A stretch of 64,000 bases of DNA from Trichoplax sp. H2. Lineage: Eukaryota > Placozoa > Uniplacotomia > Trichoplacea. Positions 40,144 through 57,002 of the stretch are shown here, piece after piece. A program made the translations under genes and the position numbers. The stretch spans positions 62,001 through 126,000 of the forward strand of contig NOWV01000003.1 in assembly GCA_003344405.1 (NCBI GenBank), read 5' to 3'. Below the pieces are notes generated by a model that was not told the DNA's origin, searched no databases, and worked only from the letters and a program-made list of their open reading frames with translations. How positions within the stretch are numbered: the stretch's first letter is position 1; every line of letters starts with the position of its first letter.

Positions 40144-43100
40144 ATGAAGAATCCTAACGAAATCCATGATATGCATGCCCGATTCGAAGATATTTACTCA
40201 ACTATAAGTCCTATTCTGATAACAAAAGCAGTGGATATCCCTAAGTTTACATCGTTTCTTATTTGCAAAGTAAATATTTTATTGCGCTGTAGTAAAAGCA
40301 TAAAAGTGATTAGTTGATATGTGAAATTCTAGATATGCCCTTACATTTGAACTATCTATGTCACTGTATAATACTTAGGAGCTACATGTTTACATTTTAA
40401 CTTAAGATGGAAGCAGCCTTATATCTTTTATGTTTTTTTCAAAGGTGTATTGATGAATTTTTTAACTTCGTAAATGTATTTTAAATTTCAAAAATTTGTA
40501 ATAGATAAATTTATTCAACATCGAAATTCATGAAAATCGTTTTCAGCAATCAGCTTCCGTTAGAATCTGCTTGGAAAAATTTCTCGATCAGTGTTTGCTT
40601 ATTTACCGAAGAAAGTACAGAGTAAATATATAAAGTCATTTAGTTTTTATTCAGTCAAAATAAACTATGCCAGCTACGTATGATACTATGTTACAATGAC
40701 CTGTTATAAAATATACTATGGAATGTAGTTGTACATACAGTATACATATTCAGGTCCAGGTTCAAACCCGATATATGTAAGCGTTTAACTTCTACAGTAT
40801 AAGCACGCAAATATATCGTATACTTAGATAATTATGTTGATCGCTTCTACTGTTTCTGTAGTACAGTAAATCTTTATATAACTGTAGATGTCATCTTTCT
40901 AGAATTACTAAAATTTTTCTGAAATTATAACTTACAAGGAGAATCACTCCGTTGTGTTGAGATACGAAGATCTTGTCAACATTTATAGTTTCATAATAAT
41001 GAACGAAGTTAGGATCTGTTTACCAACAAAGTTGACTGTCAATGAAAGAATCTCTGTTTTTAAAGTCACACTTAACGAATATTTACGTGATAGGTAGGAA
41101 ATTTAATCTGCCCTTGTAAAGATATAAATGTTTTCTATTGCTATTTAAGATCTTATACCATATGTATTACACTACATAGGGATTACTGCATGCAAAGGAA
41201 ATTCGAAAAGGTGAGCAATACGGGAATTATGAGGACCAAGTAATTTTAGTTTAGAGTATAAAGAAACTCAAATATTGGTTCTAATAGTAGCATTTGCAGC
41301 TCAAGAGATTCAAAAACATCGGCAGAGGGATGGTAAGTTTTTATACGCTGTTCAAATTATGCTTAAATGTTAATGTACATTAGCGGATCAGTAGTTGACT
41401 TTGCGCTTTTCTAGTATAGCCTTAACCATATAGTGTTTGGTATATAGTAACTATATGGGTAGTATTTAATTAAGTACAAATTTCTGACTTTGACTCTGGT
41501 CCGAAAAATTTTATTGAACTCTGCAGCCGAGATTTACTGTGCAATACCGTACTGTGTTAGATTAACGTAATTTTAAGATGAATCGCCCAATATCCATAAG
41601 TCATAAGTCAATAAAAGTTATACACGTAATGTAGAAATCGATGAGCGCGAATTAGGGTTTACACAGTAATAAAAGTAAGTTCTTTCAGAATCGCTAATTA
41701 TATACACTGTATTCATATTTTAAGCTTATTTTAGTGATTCTATACCTATCAGCCAATAAACATAAGACATGCAATATGAAAATTGCAATCGATAAGCACA
41801 CTGAAATACGCATAGTAGAAATAAAGAATCATTTAGGATTTATGAATAGAGCACTACTTAGGGTTATTCAGGAGAATTTTATAACAATGGACTCTGATCC
41901 AACTCAGAAAGGTCGAGCTATCACTGATTAATTATTAAAAAACTGCTAACTACACCTATGCATCGTGCTATCTGTTATACTATATATATGAACTTGCAAT
42001 CTACATTACTTCCTTATGTACGCAGTCTATTTAACACCAACGAAAAGATCTACGATTGATTACTGTGGTTAATACTAGTGTTACTTACAATTTTGTGAGC
42101 AAGCATAGTTGTTAACAGTATGTTATAATCCCAGGGTATTACGCTGTTATCGTAAAGGAACGTACAGTACTGTACAGTACAGTACAATAAATTCTTTGCT
42201 TAGTGTATCCGAGCATGGACATTATAATGCTCTTCTTAGAATAGTTCTATACTATGGATTAGTATATAAAGAACTTGCTAAGCAAGAAATAAAGGATTAA
42301 GTAAGTAACTATCGTGCGGACTCTTGGATTGTTGTTGTGAAATATAACAACCAGCATTTACGTCTAGTTCGTGCCGTAAGTCTGGACTAAGTCCGGACTT
42401 TGCACACCGCTAAACTCAGGGCGTATCGTACTGTACAATAATTAAGCTTTACAGATTCATATATTGCTTTAATTAATTAATTATTCAGTCTTATCCATTT
42501 CTACATTTTAAAAAATGGAAATGTAAACGGTTACCTTAGGGCTGTGTTGTTATGAATTCATGTACAGTAAACGGCCAGAGTCTCCAGTACTCATCACAGA
42601 AAAAATTATCGTAGAACTTGGTAATTAACATTTAATATTTGATACATATATAAACAAACATTTTAGGACAATTTACAAAATTACAGTAACACCACAATAC
42701 ATTAAACTGTAGTATATCTATAATATTAAGGCTATTCATAACAGTACTTAGTACGCAGGTAATTGTTAGAGATTTAGAAACTTTATTTTATAAATTACAA
42801 ATCACGATTGGATTGCAGATCTCGCAGCAATAATCAGAAAATTTACGTTAACCACATTAGAAATTTGCATAAATTACGATATAAAGATTTAATATTACCA
42901 ATAAATCACTACGATAAAACGAAATACAGTACAGTAATCTTAATCTTAATTATTTAAACAGTATATATGTATACATACAGTACACTATATATATATTGTA
43001 ACTGTTCCCGCGATTATGATGTGCAGTTCATCCATAATTCATCATAGATTTGCTTGTTGTGGTTAGCTTTTACTATAAGTGCATCGACGGTAACGCGAAT

Positions 43101-45058
43101 TTTCGATAAGCCATCTGATGTATTAACTTTTTGTAACGTTCCAGCGTACATTATTTCAGCAAATGTTAACTTAATTCACGTACGCTTGAGAGAGAGATCA
43201 AAGCCATTGTTGCACATCTTTCCGCTCGTCCTAAATCAAGTACAGCTCGATCAAGAGTCTTGCGTTGAGATTTCAAGCAAGAACTAATCGGTTATGAGCC
43301 AATCATATGTGTATTTAAGCATGACACAAACACGTGACGCTAGCCAATCATATGAGCGGAAAAATGTGATGGAGAGTCCATTTCTAAACCGGCTTAACAA
43401 CTCCCTTCGATCGAATAAATAAAATAGTAATAATTAATTATTATTAATTTATATCTTATTCTTTATATTGCAATAGCTAAATTACTGTAGATTATTTTAA
43501 TTTTATAACATGCCGTTTCCTTTGTTACATTTTGCGGATCAATGTTGATCCCATTCTGTTTTCAATATTCCTTAGTTAGCCAACGCTATATGTATAGTGT
43601 ATGTGTATATTTGTTATTACTATAAGGATTGATCTTAGAACTCATGACAGTATCTTAATACAGATCTCAGTTTCCTCTGTTGTAAATATCAATGCAAGAT
43701 CCATTTAACGCATACTGATTACAAAGAGGTAGAATCACTTTAATTTATGGAAGCTCAAGAGCGAAACTTGGTTATAGAATCGCACTTTCCCTAATGACAA
43801 AGCCCTAAAATCGATTTTGTAATCCCAATAAATTTTATTTTACAAGTACATTATACCTCTCTTTATTCTTCTAGCACTATTCATCAGCAAGGCTATTTGG
43901 AATTTCATTAGAACTATTAACCGATGATCTTCAACCTATGCCCGTTACGGTCGAACGGTGTATTAAAGATGTCGAACTTCGAGGTAAACTTAGATACATT
44001 ACGGTACATCGCATTACACTGTGTTTGCAGGGAAGGATAGCTCAATCGAACGCTGCATTGCTCCTGGTCTTTTAGTCCCAGTACAAGGCTCTACTAAATA
44101 CTTATTTATTCGCAGGTCTGGAGGTACCCGGTATTTATAGGAAGTCTCCTAATATGGAAAGCATTACTACTTTATGTAATGCACTTGAGCAAGGTATACG
44201 TATTCGTTTACGTAATTAACATAGTAGGTTAAATCCTCAATAATATAATAAGACTGATGCTAAGTTGTATGGTTGCAGATTTGTACTGTAATTTGATTGG
44301 ATATCCAGTGATAACAATTGCGGCGCTTGTTAAACAGTTTTTTCGACAATTGCCGGAACCACTGTTGACATTTTCCTTATATCCTAAGCTCATAGAAGCT
44401 GCAAGTAGACACCACTTGAGCTATATGAAACTTGACTATATGATTCTGTAACTTGCGAAACTTCGTGCTAAAATTAATGCCTATTTTATGCACTGATTCA
44501 TTTTAGAGATAGACTGCGCTAATAAGCGTACCATGACACTTAATTCATTAATTGAATCACTGCCGAAGGCCAACTTATGCATACTTGATAGAATGATTGT
44601 CCATCTAGCTCGGTAGGTGATATTAGAATGTATCAGAGAACATGAAATCACATGCAAGACCTGATCTTCTAAAATGCATTTACAGTATGAACGTGTTTCT
44701 TACTGTAATTAGGATTGCCATCTGCGAAAAAAATTTCATGACTACTTCTAGTTTAGCTATAATATTTGCTCCAAATTTACTACGATCGAAAAATAGTGAC
44801 AAAGAAGATGAATTCCGAGATATTTCGAAGAAAACAATGTTAGCTCCGATTTGCATAGTTGATAATGTACTAGTAATAACTTATAATTAATTGAAGTATT
44901 TTCATGTATTCTTCTTAAATTATATTCTTATTTGTGTAGAAAAAATTTCTAGAAATAATTAAATTAAACGTAATCTATTGCTTAAATTTTGTCACAGTAT
45001 TCTTGAAACACTTCTATCAGATTGTGAAGTAAAGCTGAAAACGGAATATGGTTGTTAA
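40144..45058 (+). CDS. RhoGAP-domain protein
   Basis: Accelerates GTP hydrolysis by Rho-family GTPases. Eleven exons join in phase to 341 aa if translation starts at ATG 40144: 40144-40269, 40547-40621, 40939-41093, 41180-41210, 41300-41332, 43875-43983, 44116-44193, 44279-44404, 44507-44612, 44713-44838, 44998-45058. The first five encode a helical region of unknown family (EVRICLPTKLTVNERISVF). The rest form a complete RhoGAP domain: RLFGISLELL, GLEVPGIYRKSP (with the arginine finger), LVKQFFRQLPEPLLTF, NSLIESLPKANLCILDRM, and LAIIFAPNLLR (with the stabilising Asn). The domain resembles the GAP tail of class IX myosins. A more distant 5' exon may exist, because the first exon is open upstream to an AG at 40119-40123. 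Intron 5 is 2.5 kb. Confidence 0.85.
42160..42186. repeat. Short GTACW tract in RhoGAP intron 5
   Basis: An isolated tract of about five GTACW units inside a long intron. One of the few clear tracts outside an upstream region. Confidence 0.8.
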
Positions 45059-45696
45059 ATTTATACAGTTAATGCAAGCTATAATAAATGACGATATTTA
45101 AATATAACCTTTATTGTTTTAGATAGCCGATTGTATTAATTGACTTTCGATTTATTATCCACTTCACTCAGAATTATTTGTTTCGTATGTCGCGGAAAAG
45201 TTAAGGATTTATACAGTCTAGGTCTGTGAGCGTTTAAAAGAAACCTGCTAATAATAATACTCAATAATTATATAATTTATTTATTCCGCTTTACCGTTAG
45301 CCTGTTAATAAAATAAAAATTTAACCTTCATCAGATACACACACGTAAATACGAAATTGGAATATTACCAGATCTTTGTAAAATATAGCCATTTTACATT
45401 TCAGTGCACATCCGCTTTGTCTATTATATTAAAATAAAATAAATCAATCAAAGACGTAAGCCAAACGGAATGTGTCATTCCTATAAGTTATAACAGAAGA
45501 TAAGCTACGGTATTGCAATACGGACGATCATAAACAACTATCATCTAGATAGGGATTGCAAACCCGTCCGAATTTTATTACCCAGCTAATTTGGAGAGCG
45601 GTCGTATCAAGGACTTTTCGAACAAGCATTTATTAAATTTTTGGCTCGAGAAGTCCCTGATTGCGTACAATATAGCAGCGTACGATTGCTGATGGT
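45059..45696. other. Intergenic, no feature seen
   Basis: 3' flank of the RhoGAP gene, AT-rich, nothing recognised. Confidence 0.4.
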
Positions 45697-45935
45697 CAGT
45701 ACTGTACAGTTGAAATGACCAGTAAAAAAGTCGGCCCTCACCTTGACGGTACTGTAGAATGTACTGTACTGTAAAGTAATGGCTGTGTACAGAGTACTGT
45801 AGTGTACAGTACACCCCGCCATTTTGCTGGTCCTTCTACCGTACTGTATACTGTACTGACACTGCACAAAATCAATCAAGCAGCTAATTCCACAAATGAC
45901 ATACTGTACGTAATTATATTGCGGACAGTACTGTA
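45697..45935. repeat. GTACW repeat field upstream of RUVBL1
   Basis: Tracts at 45697-45710, 45748-45775, 45781-45813, 45838-45859 and 45925-45935 separated by short unique sequence, 320 to 550 bp before the RUVBL1 start codon. Less pure than the other fields. Confidence 0.85.
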
Positions 45936-46199
45936 TAGTGTATCGTTTCAGACATACGGTTCACATGAAATGAATGGTAAAATAGTCAGCCTCTTTTTTT
46001 TCTATACTGAGCGACTGTTGCCTATCCTATTCCTTTGAAGAGTTTCAATAGCAGTGACGTGACAATTGATGCAGTACGTCCGAGAGCAGTCCGTCCTGCT
46101 GAGGTAACGGTAATGATTACTACTGAATATATACTGTACTATAAATTTTAGTGAAAATTATAGCTACGGTTACCAGTATCATAAAACGTGCAACGGTAA

Positions 46200-50377
<4,178 letters not shown>

Positions 50378-51755
50378 TCTTCCGTTTTGAATACTTTAGC
50401 TCTGCTCTTTTTGCAGTAACTTCCATAAGGAAGCCATGATTAAATATTGATTCGGTTTGAATTTTCAGTATTGGCTTTCTTCTATAAGCATGTTTAATAA
50501 AGGTTGTGATTATTTGTAGCTTTCAGTGTAAAAAACTTACTGAGGATATTGTAAATCTTGATCAGTAATTTACATTTCTTGCTTGCTAGTTGTTACTGTA
50601 TTTTACCAACTAATAAAATTCTTAATGTAATATCGTCTCGATATTATATCATATTAATAGCACGCTCGTATACTTACTGTTACACAAATATTGAATATCC
50701 TTTTATTACTTTACTCCGTATTAAGCTTGTGAAACAACGCACGCTCTGCCCGAAGTTATTTCGATTTAGTATAAGAACTTTCTTCCAAGGTCTAATTGGG
50801 TTTTCAAAGCAATATATGAATACATCTGAATCGGATATTCACCGATATGTGTCGGAATTAACCTTTAGGTAGTGAGTTTACTAAATACTTAATGCACGAA
50901 GGCTGACAGTCTTTATATACGTATGTTAGTAAACAACTCGGTTTAAAGAACAGACATAGATTGTATTGCTCTCTTCAATAGAGCAGAGTAACAGGATTAA
51001 AATGTTATGTGAAGACATACTGCGATGTTTCGCATATACAATATAACATACCAATTTAGATAAGATACTACACAATTCGCAACTACACTCACCCTAACAT
51101 GGTCGATCATATCGTTTGACTATATTACTAGGCTATGTGTTCAAGGAATGTACCTGACAAATGTATTCACTAATAAACAAATAGCCTGAATAAACTTAAG
51201 CTCTTGTAGCTAACCGAGAAGTAGTCAATCTATTAAGTACTTACTAATTATAAGAAATATTAGTTTATGAGACATCGTCATGAATTATCAAGGCGCTTAA
51301 ATTCAGTAGATACAATATCCTTAGATTTTTAGTTTAAATGCCGGTATAACTGCTGGCGGCATCTTAAGTATTTTCACTGCATAATCTATATAGGCATAAA
51401 TTTTCAAAACGCGTGGCATCAGGAATATCACAACTAATACAAGTTAACATTGAAATTCCTTTCTATTCAAATATTCTGTGTTTGTCCAGTTTAGTAATCC
51501 ACTTATAACAAATACAAATTTACGGCGATTCAGAAGACTCTGTAATAACACCGTAGCATACGCAGTATATCGCATTTCAACTAACAATACGTGTACAATA
51601 GCTATAGTTAACATGAAATTTCAATAGAATTTTTCTAATTTTCTATCTTGCACCGCGTCTTTAATAAAACAACAGTGATCGGCTGTCAGTAGCGCACGTG
51701 CATATAATTAATAGGTGTGATCCAATAATTCGGATACTAGTACTGTAGTACGCTT
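50378..51755. other. Convergent intergenic region
   Basis: Between the 3' ends of RUVBL1 and the minus-strand membrane-protein gene. A 104-codon plus-strand frame (50558-50872) lacks recognisable features and is not called. Confidence 0.4.
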
Positions 51756-54700
51756 TTATACAGAAGCAGCACCACCACTTCGAGCGCTAGATTGTGCCAT
51801 CGCCATCTTTTTATCATTTCTATTTTGATAATCGTTGTTGCGATTTAGAAAACTAGGCCTTCTTCCCCGAAGGAAACTTGGTCTTCGACCTCGAATAAAA
51901 CTCATCGTCCTTCGTCTGAAATCCCTAATGAAAGCCAGCAAGGGTAACATTTATTTAATTGATGCTCCTCTTAATTGCCGCTCCTTAATCAGCTAATATC
52001 TAACATGTTTTGAGTAAGCTACGACACTATCATCGAACAGTGTTACAGACAGAAGGTATAGCAAAAATCTGTAACGGCTCTGAAAGGGGATTATGTAATC
52101 TTTCAGCTTTAAGTACAGTAAATACGCTAGAAACATTTGTATTAGCGACGATAATTATGACGTTCGGTATGAATGTATATTCTGTAGCAAATTTGTAAGC
52201 GAACCATTAGAAATAACGTATGTTAGATCAAGAACATTAACTCCGGCTATAACAGTAAGATAATAACCTCTACCATCAAAGCCTTTTATCACTAAGTTAT
52301 GCAAGGTAAAAATAAAAGGAAACTAACTCTGAACAGCAAATTCCCATGCGCATGCCGCAGACCACAGCTCCACTGAATCCAGATAAGAAAACCAAGGCTG
52401 TAGAGATCAAACAAGCTAGCAACATGTATAAAGCCATATTTGGCGTAAACGGTAAATTTAATGTCTGCAATGAGGAATACTGGATAAGAGCAAGAGCTAC
52501 GTTCACCAAACTTATAACAACCGTATATGTCGACATGATTACGAAGGTGCTGAGCTGGTGTTGTTAATGAAAATGATTGTCAGTTAGTATTTCATGAACC
52601 CAGCTACATATTGGCTATAAATACTTTGATATTATACTCACTGTTGCTTCAGATTTTTTACTCGCAACATCGATACCACAGAGACCTGAAGAAAAAGCCT
52701 ATACATAATAACGATTCATGAAATAAAAAACGGATTTATAATAAGTTCGTGCATATTGAAATATGTAGTAATGATAGGAGTACTTACCATAACTGCAACA
52801 TAATACGTAAACTGTGTAAAATAAGATCCACGCAATAATATCATAGAGGCAATGCCAGCGGCCAAACAAAGAAGACCAGAAGCTATTTGACACACTCCGA
52901 CTTTGTAATGTGCACTTCCGTAAAAGCTGTTACTGTTGCCTGGAGAGCAGAGATTAATCCCAACATACTTTTGGACAACTATTGCAGCTAACGTAGAAGA
53001 CATCATTGCAACTAAGCTGGACACTCCAATACCACCAAATATAATTGAAAGCTTTATAGTCTCTGTTGGCTTTTCGTTAAAATAGCCTATAAAGCCATAC
53101 GTACAAATACAAAGCGAAACAGGTGCAAGTGCTCTTGACATTAGACATAGTACTCGGAACCATATTGCCTGGAAAATAATTTGATTAGATAAATCATACC
53201 TGACTTCGTAATAGGAAGGTTAACTAAATGATCCTTACTAGATATACTGTTTTTTTATATCTCGATGTAATCCCAAGTGTAGCAGATGTCAGTAACTAAA
53301 AAAATACATATTATGTTAATAAGATAATAATAAAATTATCGCTCAAATCTGTCTATCAGAGGCATTCATTGCTTCAAAATTTTATTAATACCGATACAGC
53401 TAGATATAATGGAATTGTTGAAAAAAGCCAGAAAGAATCAAACAAAGAATAAATTCCCAGGGCAATCAAGATCATGCCGGCAATGAGTTGCGATAGCGAT
53501 AACTGAAATATGGTAAGACCACAAATGCTTTGATTAAATAAGCTTATATCATCGTCTTCGCATTCTTGTTCATCGTAACTTCTAAGTTGTAACTCGGAGT
53601 TCCGAAGAGTTCCCATTCGTCCTAATTTATTGCCTGATGAAATCGCAACCCATACAATATTAGCTAGCGATACTCCTGTCACTGCCATATTTGCTCCAAA
53701 TATCCCACGTTCGTAAATGCTGTAAATCTTTAAATTATAGATAATAAACATATAGGTACTTCGAATGGCGTTCACTAAACAAGCAGCAATCACTAGCAAG
53801 GCCAGTGCAAACCTTCCTGTATGCTGGAAAAATATAAAATATTATGAGAATTACGGTTCTAAACTTTATGTTCTTAAAATGTTTAGTAGTTGAGCTGCGA
53901 TCAATTTATAACGCATTATCATATTATCTATTATTACTTAGTAGCTATACTTTACCAATGACTCGTTGTTTCTTTGGCTTAAATAAATCGATGTGAGGCC
54001 AGAGGCAAACATCTAAGTATAAAACAAGAAATAACTAACCTTAGGATTAAAGTCCTCAAGCGAATACTAGTTTTATCGTTTTATACTGTAGTCATTTGAG
54101 ATTCGTTATTTACTGGATTGACAATTTATTAGCGACAATATTAGTATAATGTTTTAAGTGATTATAGAAAATCTATTTAGGCAAACAAGTAAATTTAAAG
54201 CTTATTCCTTAGAAATTTTTATTTCTTAACATAAGTTATTCTTTAATTAGTACGATTGATGGAACATTTTTACTTCAGTATAACAATCGAATTTCAATTT
54301 CGTCAAAGTTACAACCCCTAGATTAAAATGGCGGCTAATAATTTATTCGAAATTTTGGTCCGTTATTATTATTTTTCTTATGGTTACATCTTACGGTCAT
54401 AAAATTGTTTACTGATAAGCATTTACCAAGCCCTAATAACTTTTGCTTGCGTAAACTTATAATACCAGATAGCATCAAGTAACTTCCATTAAAATGTAAG
54501 TACTACTAATCTGTATTTAAAACGATCTAAAACTTGTACAAATATAGATAATTATAACCGGATATGCAAAACTATAAAATTTAAATTTTAATTGAGATCC
54601 TTTCTGTACTGGCGGTGATCTTACATTCACTGGACTAATAAGCTACTATGTGCAGTAATATGTTTTTATACGACCAAATCTATTATTATAATTATCAGTC

Positions 54701-55327
54701 GAATGTACATGGTGACGGTAACATTCTTGGAATAAATAAAAATATGAATATCTACTTTAAAAGTTAGAGTTTGCGTAAAACTGCACATACAATTGTGCAG
54801 AAAATATCAAATCAAGTGCACTCTACATAAGGGATCGATTGCTACAGATAGCGCGGTTTACAACAGTGGTCAAACGTATAATATCGCATTTAATGTAATT
54901 TCATTTTCAACCCAAAGACAGTTTTAAAGAAAGACTTTGGCATTTCTCATTAACGTATGTTTACGCTTAAGCTTTGTAGCATGAGTTTTAAATTCGTCTG
55001 AAATTGATGATACTGTACAATATTATTGTACCCGGATATACAGGTCCTGTACATGTAATCGTAAACTGTAGAAGCAATATTTGTGATTGATAATTTTAAT
55101 ACGATTATGAATATACGCCTGTACCAAAGGTAAGTTTCTCGTTAGGTAACTTTTTTCTAATTGTGCGTATTTACCGAAATCCCTAGCATTCCTGGATCGA
55201 GTAATAGGGTCAGAGCCTGTAAGGAATCGAATCCTAGATTCCCTCTAAAATACCACGATAAAACCGCGACAGCGAGACTGCATGCAGCTAGGCATAACTG
55301 AATAACGGCAACTGTTATGTACGCCAT
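51756..55327 (-). CDS. Multipass membrane protein, three tandem CD20-like modules (paralogue A)
   Basis: Eight exons join in phase to 508 aa: 55327-55175, 54012-53956, 53823-53398, 53295-53239, 53168-52788, 52698-52642, 52554-52328, 51924-51756. Exons 2, 4 and 6 are each 57 nt and encode MFASGLTSIYLSQRNNESL, LLTSATLGITSRYKKTVYL and AFSSGLCGIDVASKKSEAT. With the end of the preceding exon each completes a second membrane helix, and the following exon supplies two further helices plus the first helix of the next module. That gives about twelve membrane segments. The small-residue motif (S/A-G-x-L) recalls the MS4A/CD20 second helix; that family link is inference. Loops hold an acidic insert (EQECEDDDIS). 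The cytoplasmic tail repeats RGRRPSFL twice, each an RRPS basophilic-kinase-like site. Function unknown. Confidence 0.82.
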
Positions 55328-57002
55328 GGACACAAATTTAATAATATCATACAGCTACCATCCGGAAACTAATGAGGAAATTATCTGTTGTCAACTCTAC
55401 GACCTTAATACGGAATAAGTTAATAGTCATTGAGGGCACAAATGTCTGTTTGCTTGACGTCAGCTAACTATTTAAATATTTACTCTATTTATAACCACTC
55501 ACAAACGAAGAAAATTTGGCTCTTGGCACGGAAAGATCTTTAAATAAACAAGGTACAGTACTGCTACCGAATTTTAACAGTTAATTAATTTTATGTTGAG
55601 TTGTACCGTACAATATAGCTACCTACTCGATCTACTTGATATTGATTTATGAGAACTCAAAATAGTTATAATTCACATAATTTAACGACAATTATAATTA
55701 CCTAACTTGTAGCAAGGAAAATATGATAGTTATTACCAGTATATATTATTAAAGCTTAGGATATCTGCATAATCGCATCAAGAACGCAGACAAGACTACA
55801 ACTGTGTATGCGTATGATCTAGATGTCGAAAACCTCTAAACAACAAAATACTGAACTCATCATATCAGAAGGATTTCAGTGCCAATACGCATATAAAGGC
55901 TTTCTTGAAATAAAACCCTACATTTGTACGTGCATTAGATCATCGCTTTATTAGATTTGGGGTTAGTGTTAGATTGCTTCAAAAGATGTTCCAAATTCCT
56001 TAATTGTTCCATATTATTAACTGCAAATAAAGCTATACTATATCTAATGCAGGATAGCTTCGAGTAATAGCAGGAGTACTCTGATATTTGTGCTAAGAAA
56101 TATATATTTAACAAAATGTATCAATCATGAAGATTTCATTACATAAAAAAATATATAAATCCCCAAGTAAAAGGAGCATATAAAGATTTACTACACTACG
56201 TTTTAATAATCTACGCATTATACAGAGCCGGACTAGCCCTGCGAAGACATTATTGTATTGTACAGTGCTACAGATTGATCAGTCATCTAACTGAACAATA
56301 ATATACTCGTATATACGCGTATATATTATATACTGTACGCCTTTCTTCCGTAGAGTTTATTGCTATATAATATGATTATTAATTAATTGATCAAAATGAA
56401 AACTGTTAAATTGTATCAATGTATAATGTACACATTTATACCTGTACATGTGTGTATGAATAAGGGAATTTAATAGAGTACAGAATGTCTTCTACTTAAA
56501 TTTTATAATTACAATAAAAATATAATTAAGGTGTTTCTAAAACGATATTAGCACGATTGCGTTTAGAGAGTTAGTCTAATGAACTTGTAATTCTACTGTA
56601 TTGTAGGTAAACTACATAACACCGTATAAATTAATATACAATGGAATTAATTAATAGATCCGAGATTCCATGCTGTACTGTATCTCAGTTACAATATCAA
56701 TGGTACAGCTACATGCGGCTATAATCTCTGTACATCAAGTTAATAACGTCGCTCCTGCCATTAGAGCACTACCGTACTGTACACAAGGAAGGACTTTTTT
56801 TCCTTTTCAATAGTCCCTAGTCCCTGCCGTACAGTACTGTAATGCTTAAATGTATGTTAATGATATCTAATTTGTATAACAATAGAACAATTGTTTAAGC
56901 CTATTTGCAAGCGATCCTTCAAAACGCTAGCTGCGGAAGCGTTATACCAGTCTTCACCAAAGGAAGAAAGGCGTTTTCTAAAGTGTAATCAGACGCTTAA
57001 AA
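55328..57002. other. Divergent intergenic region between the two CD20-like paralogues
   Basis: 1.68 kb between opposing start codons. Only short GTACW words, near 55552-55562, 56771-56781 and 56828-56839, the last about 165 bp before the plus-strand ATG. No other gene recognised. Confidence 0.5.

Noticed and set aside
40750-40775. GGTTCAAACCC resembling a tRNA T-arm
   Set aside because: The five-base stem does not pair and no acceptor or anticodon arm can be drawn around it.
41734-41934. 65-codon frame in RhoGAP intron 5
   Set aside because: Exons 41300-41332 and 43875-43983 join directly in phase and continuous homology, so no exon is needed here.
50558-50872. 104-codon plus-strand frame after RUVBL1
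   Set aside because: Located in the convergent 3' region, no recognisable domain, no splice evidence.
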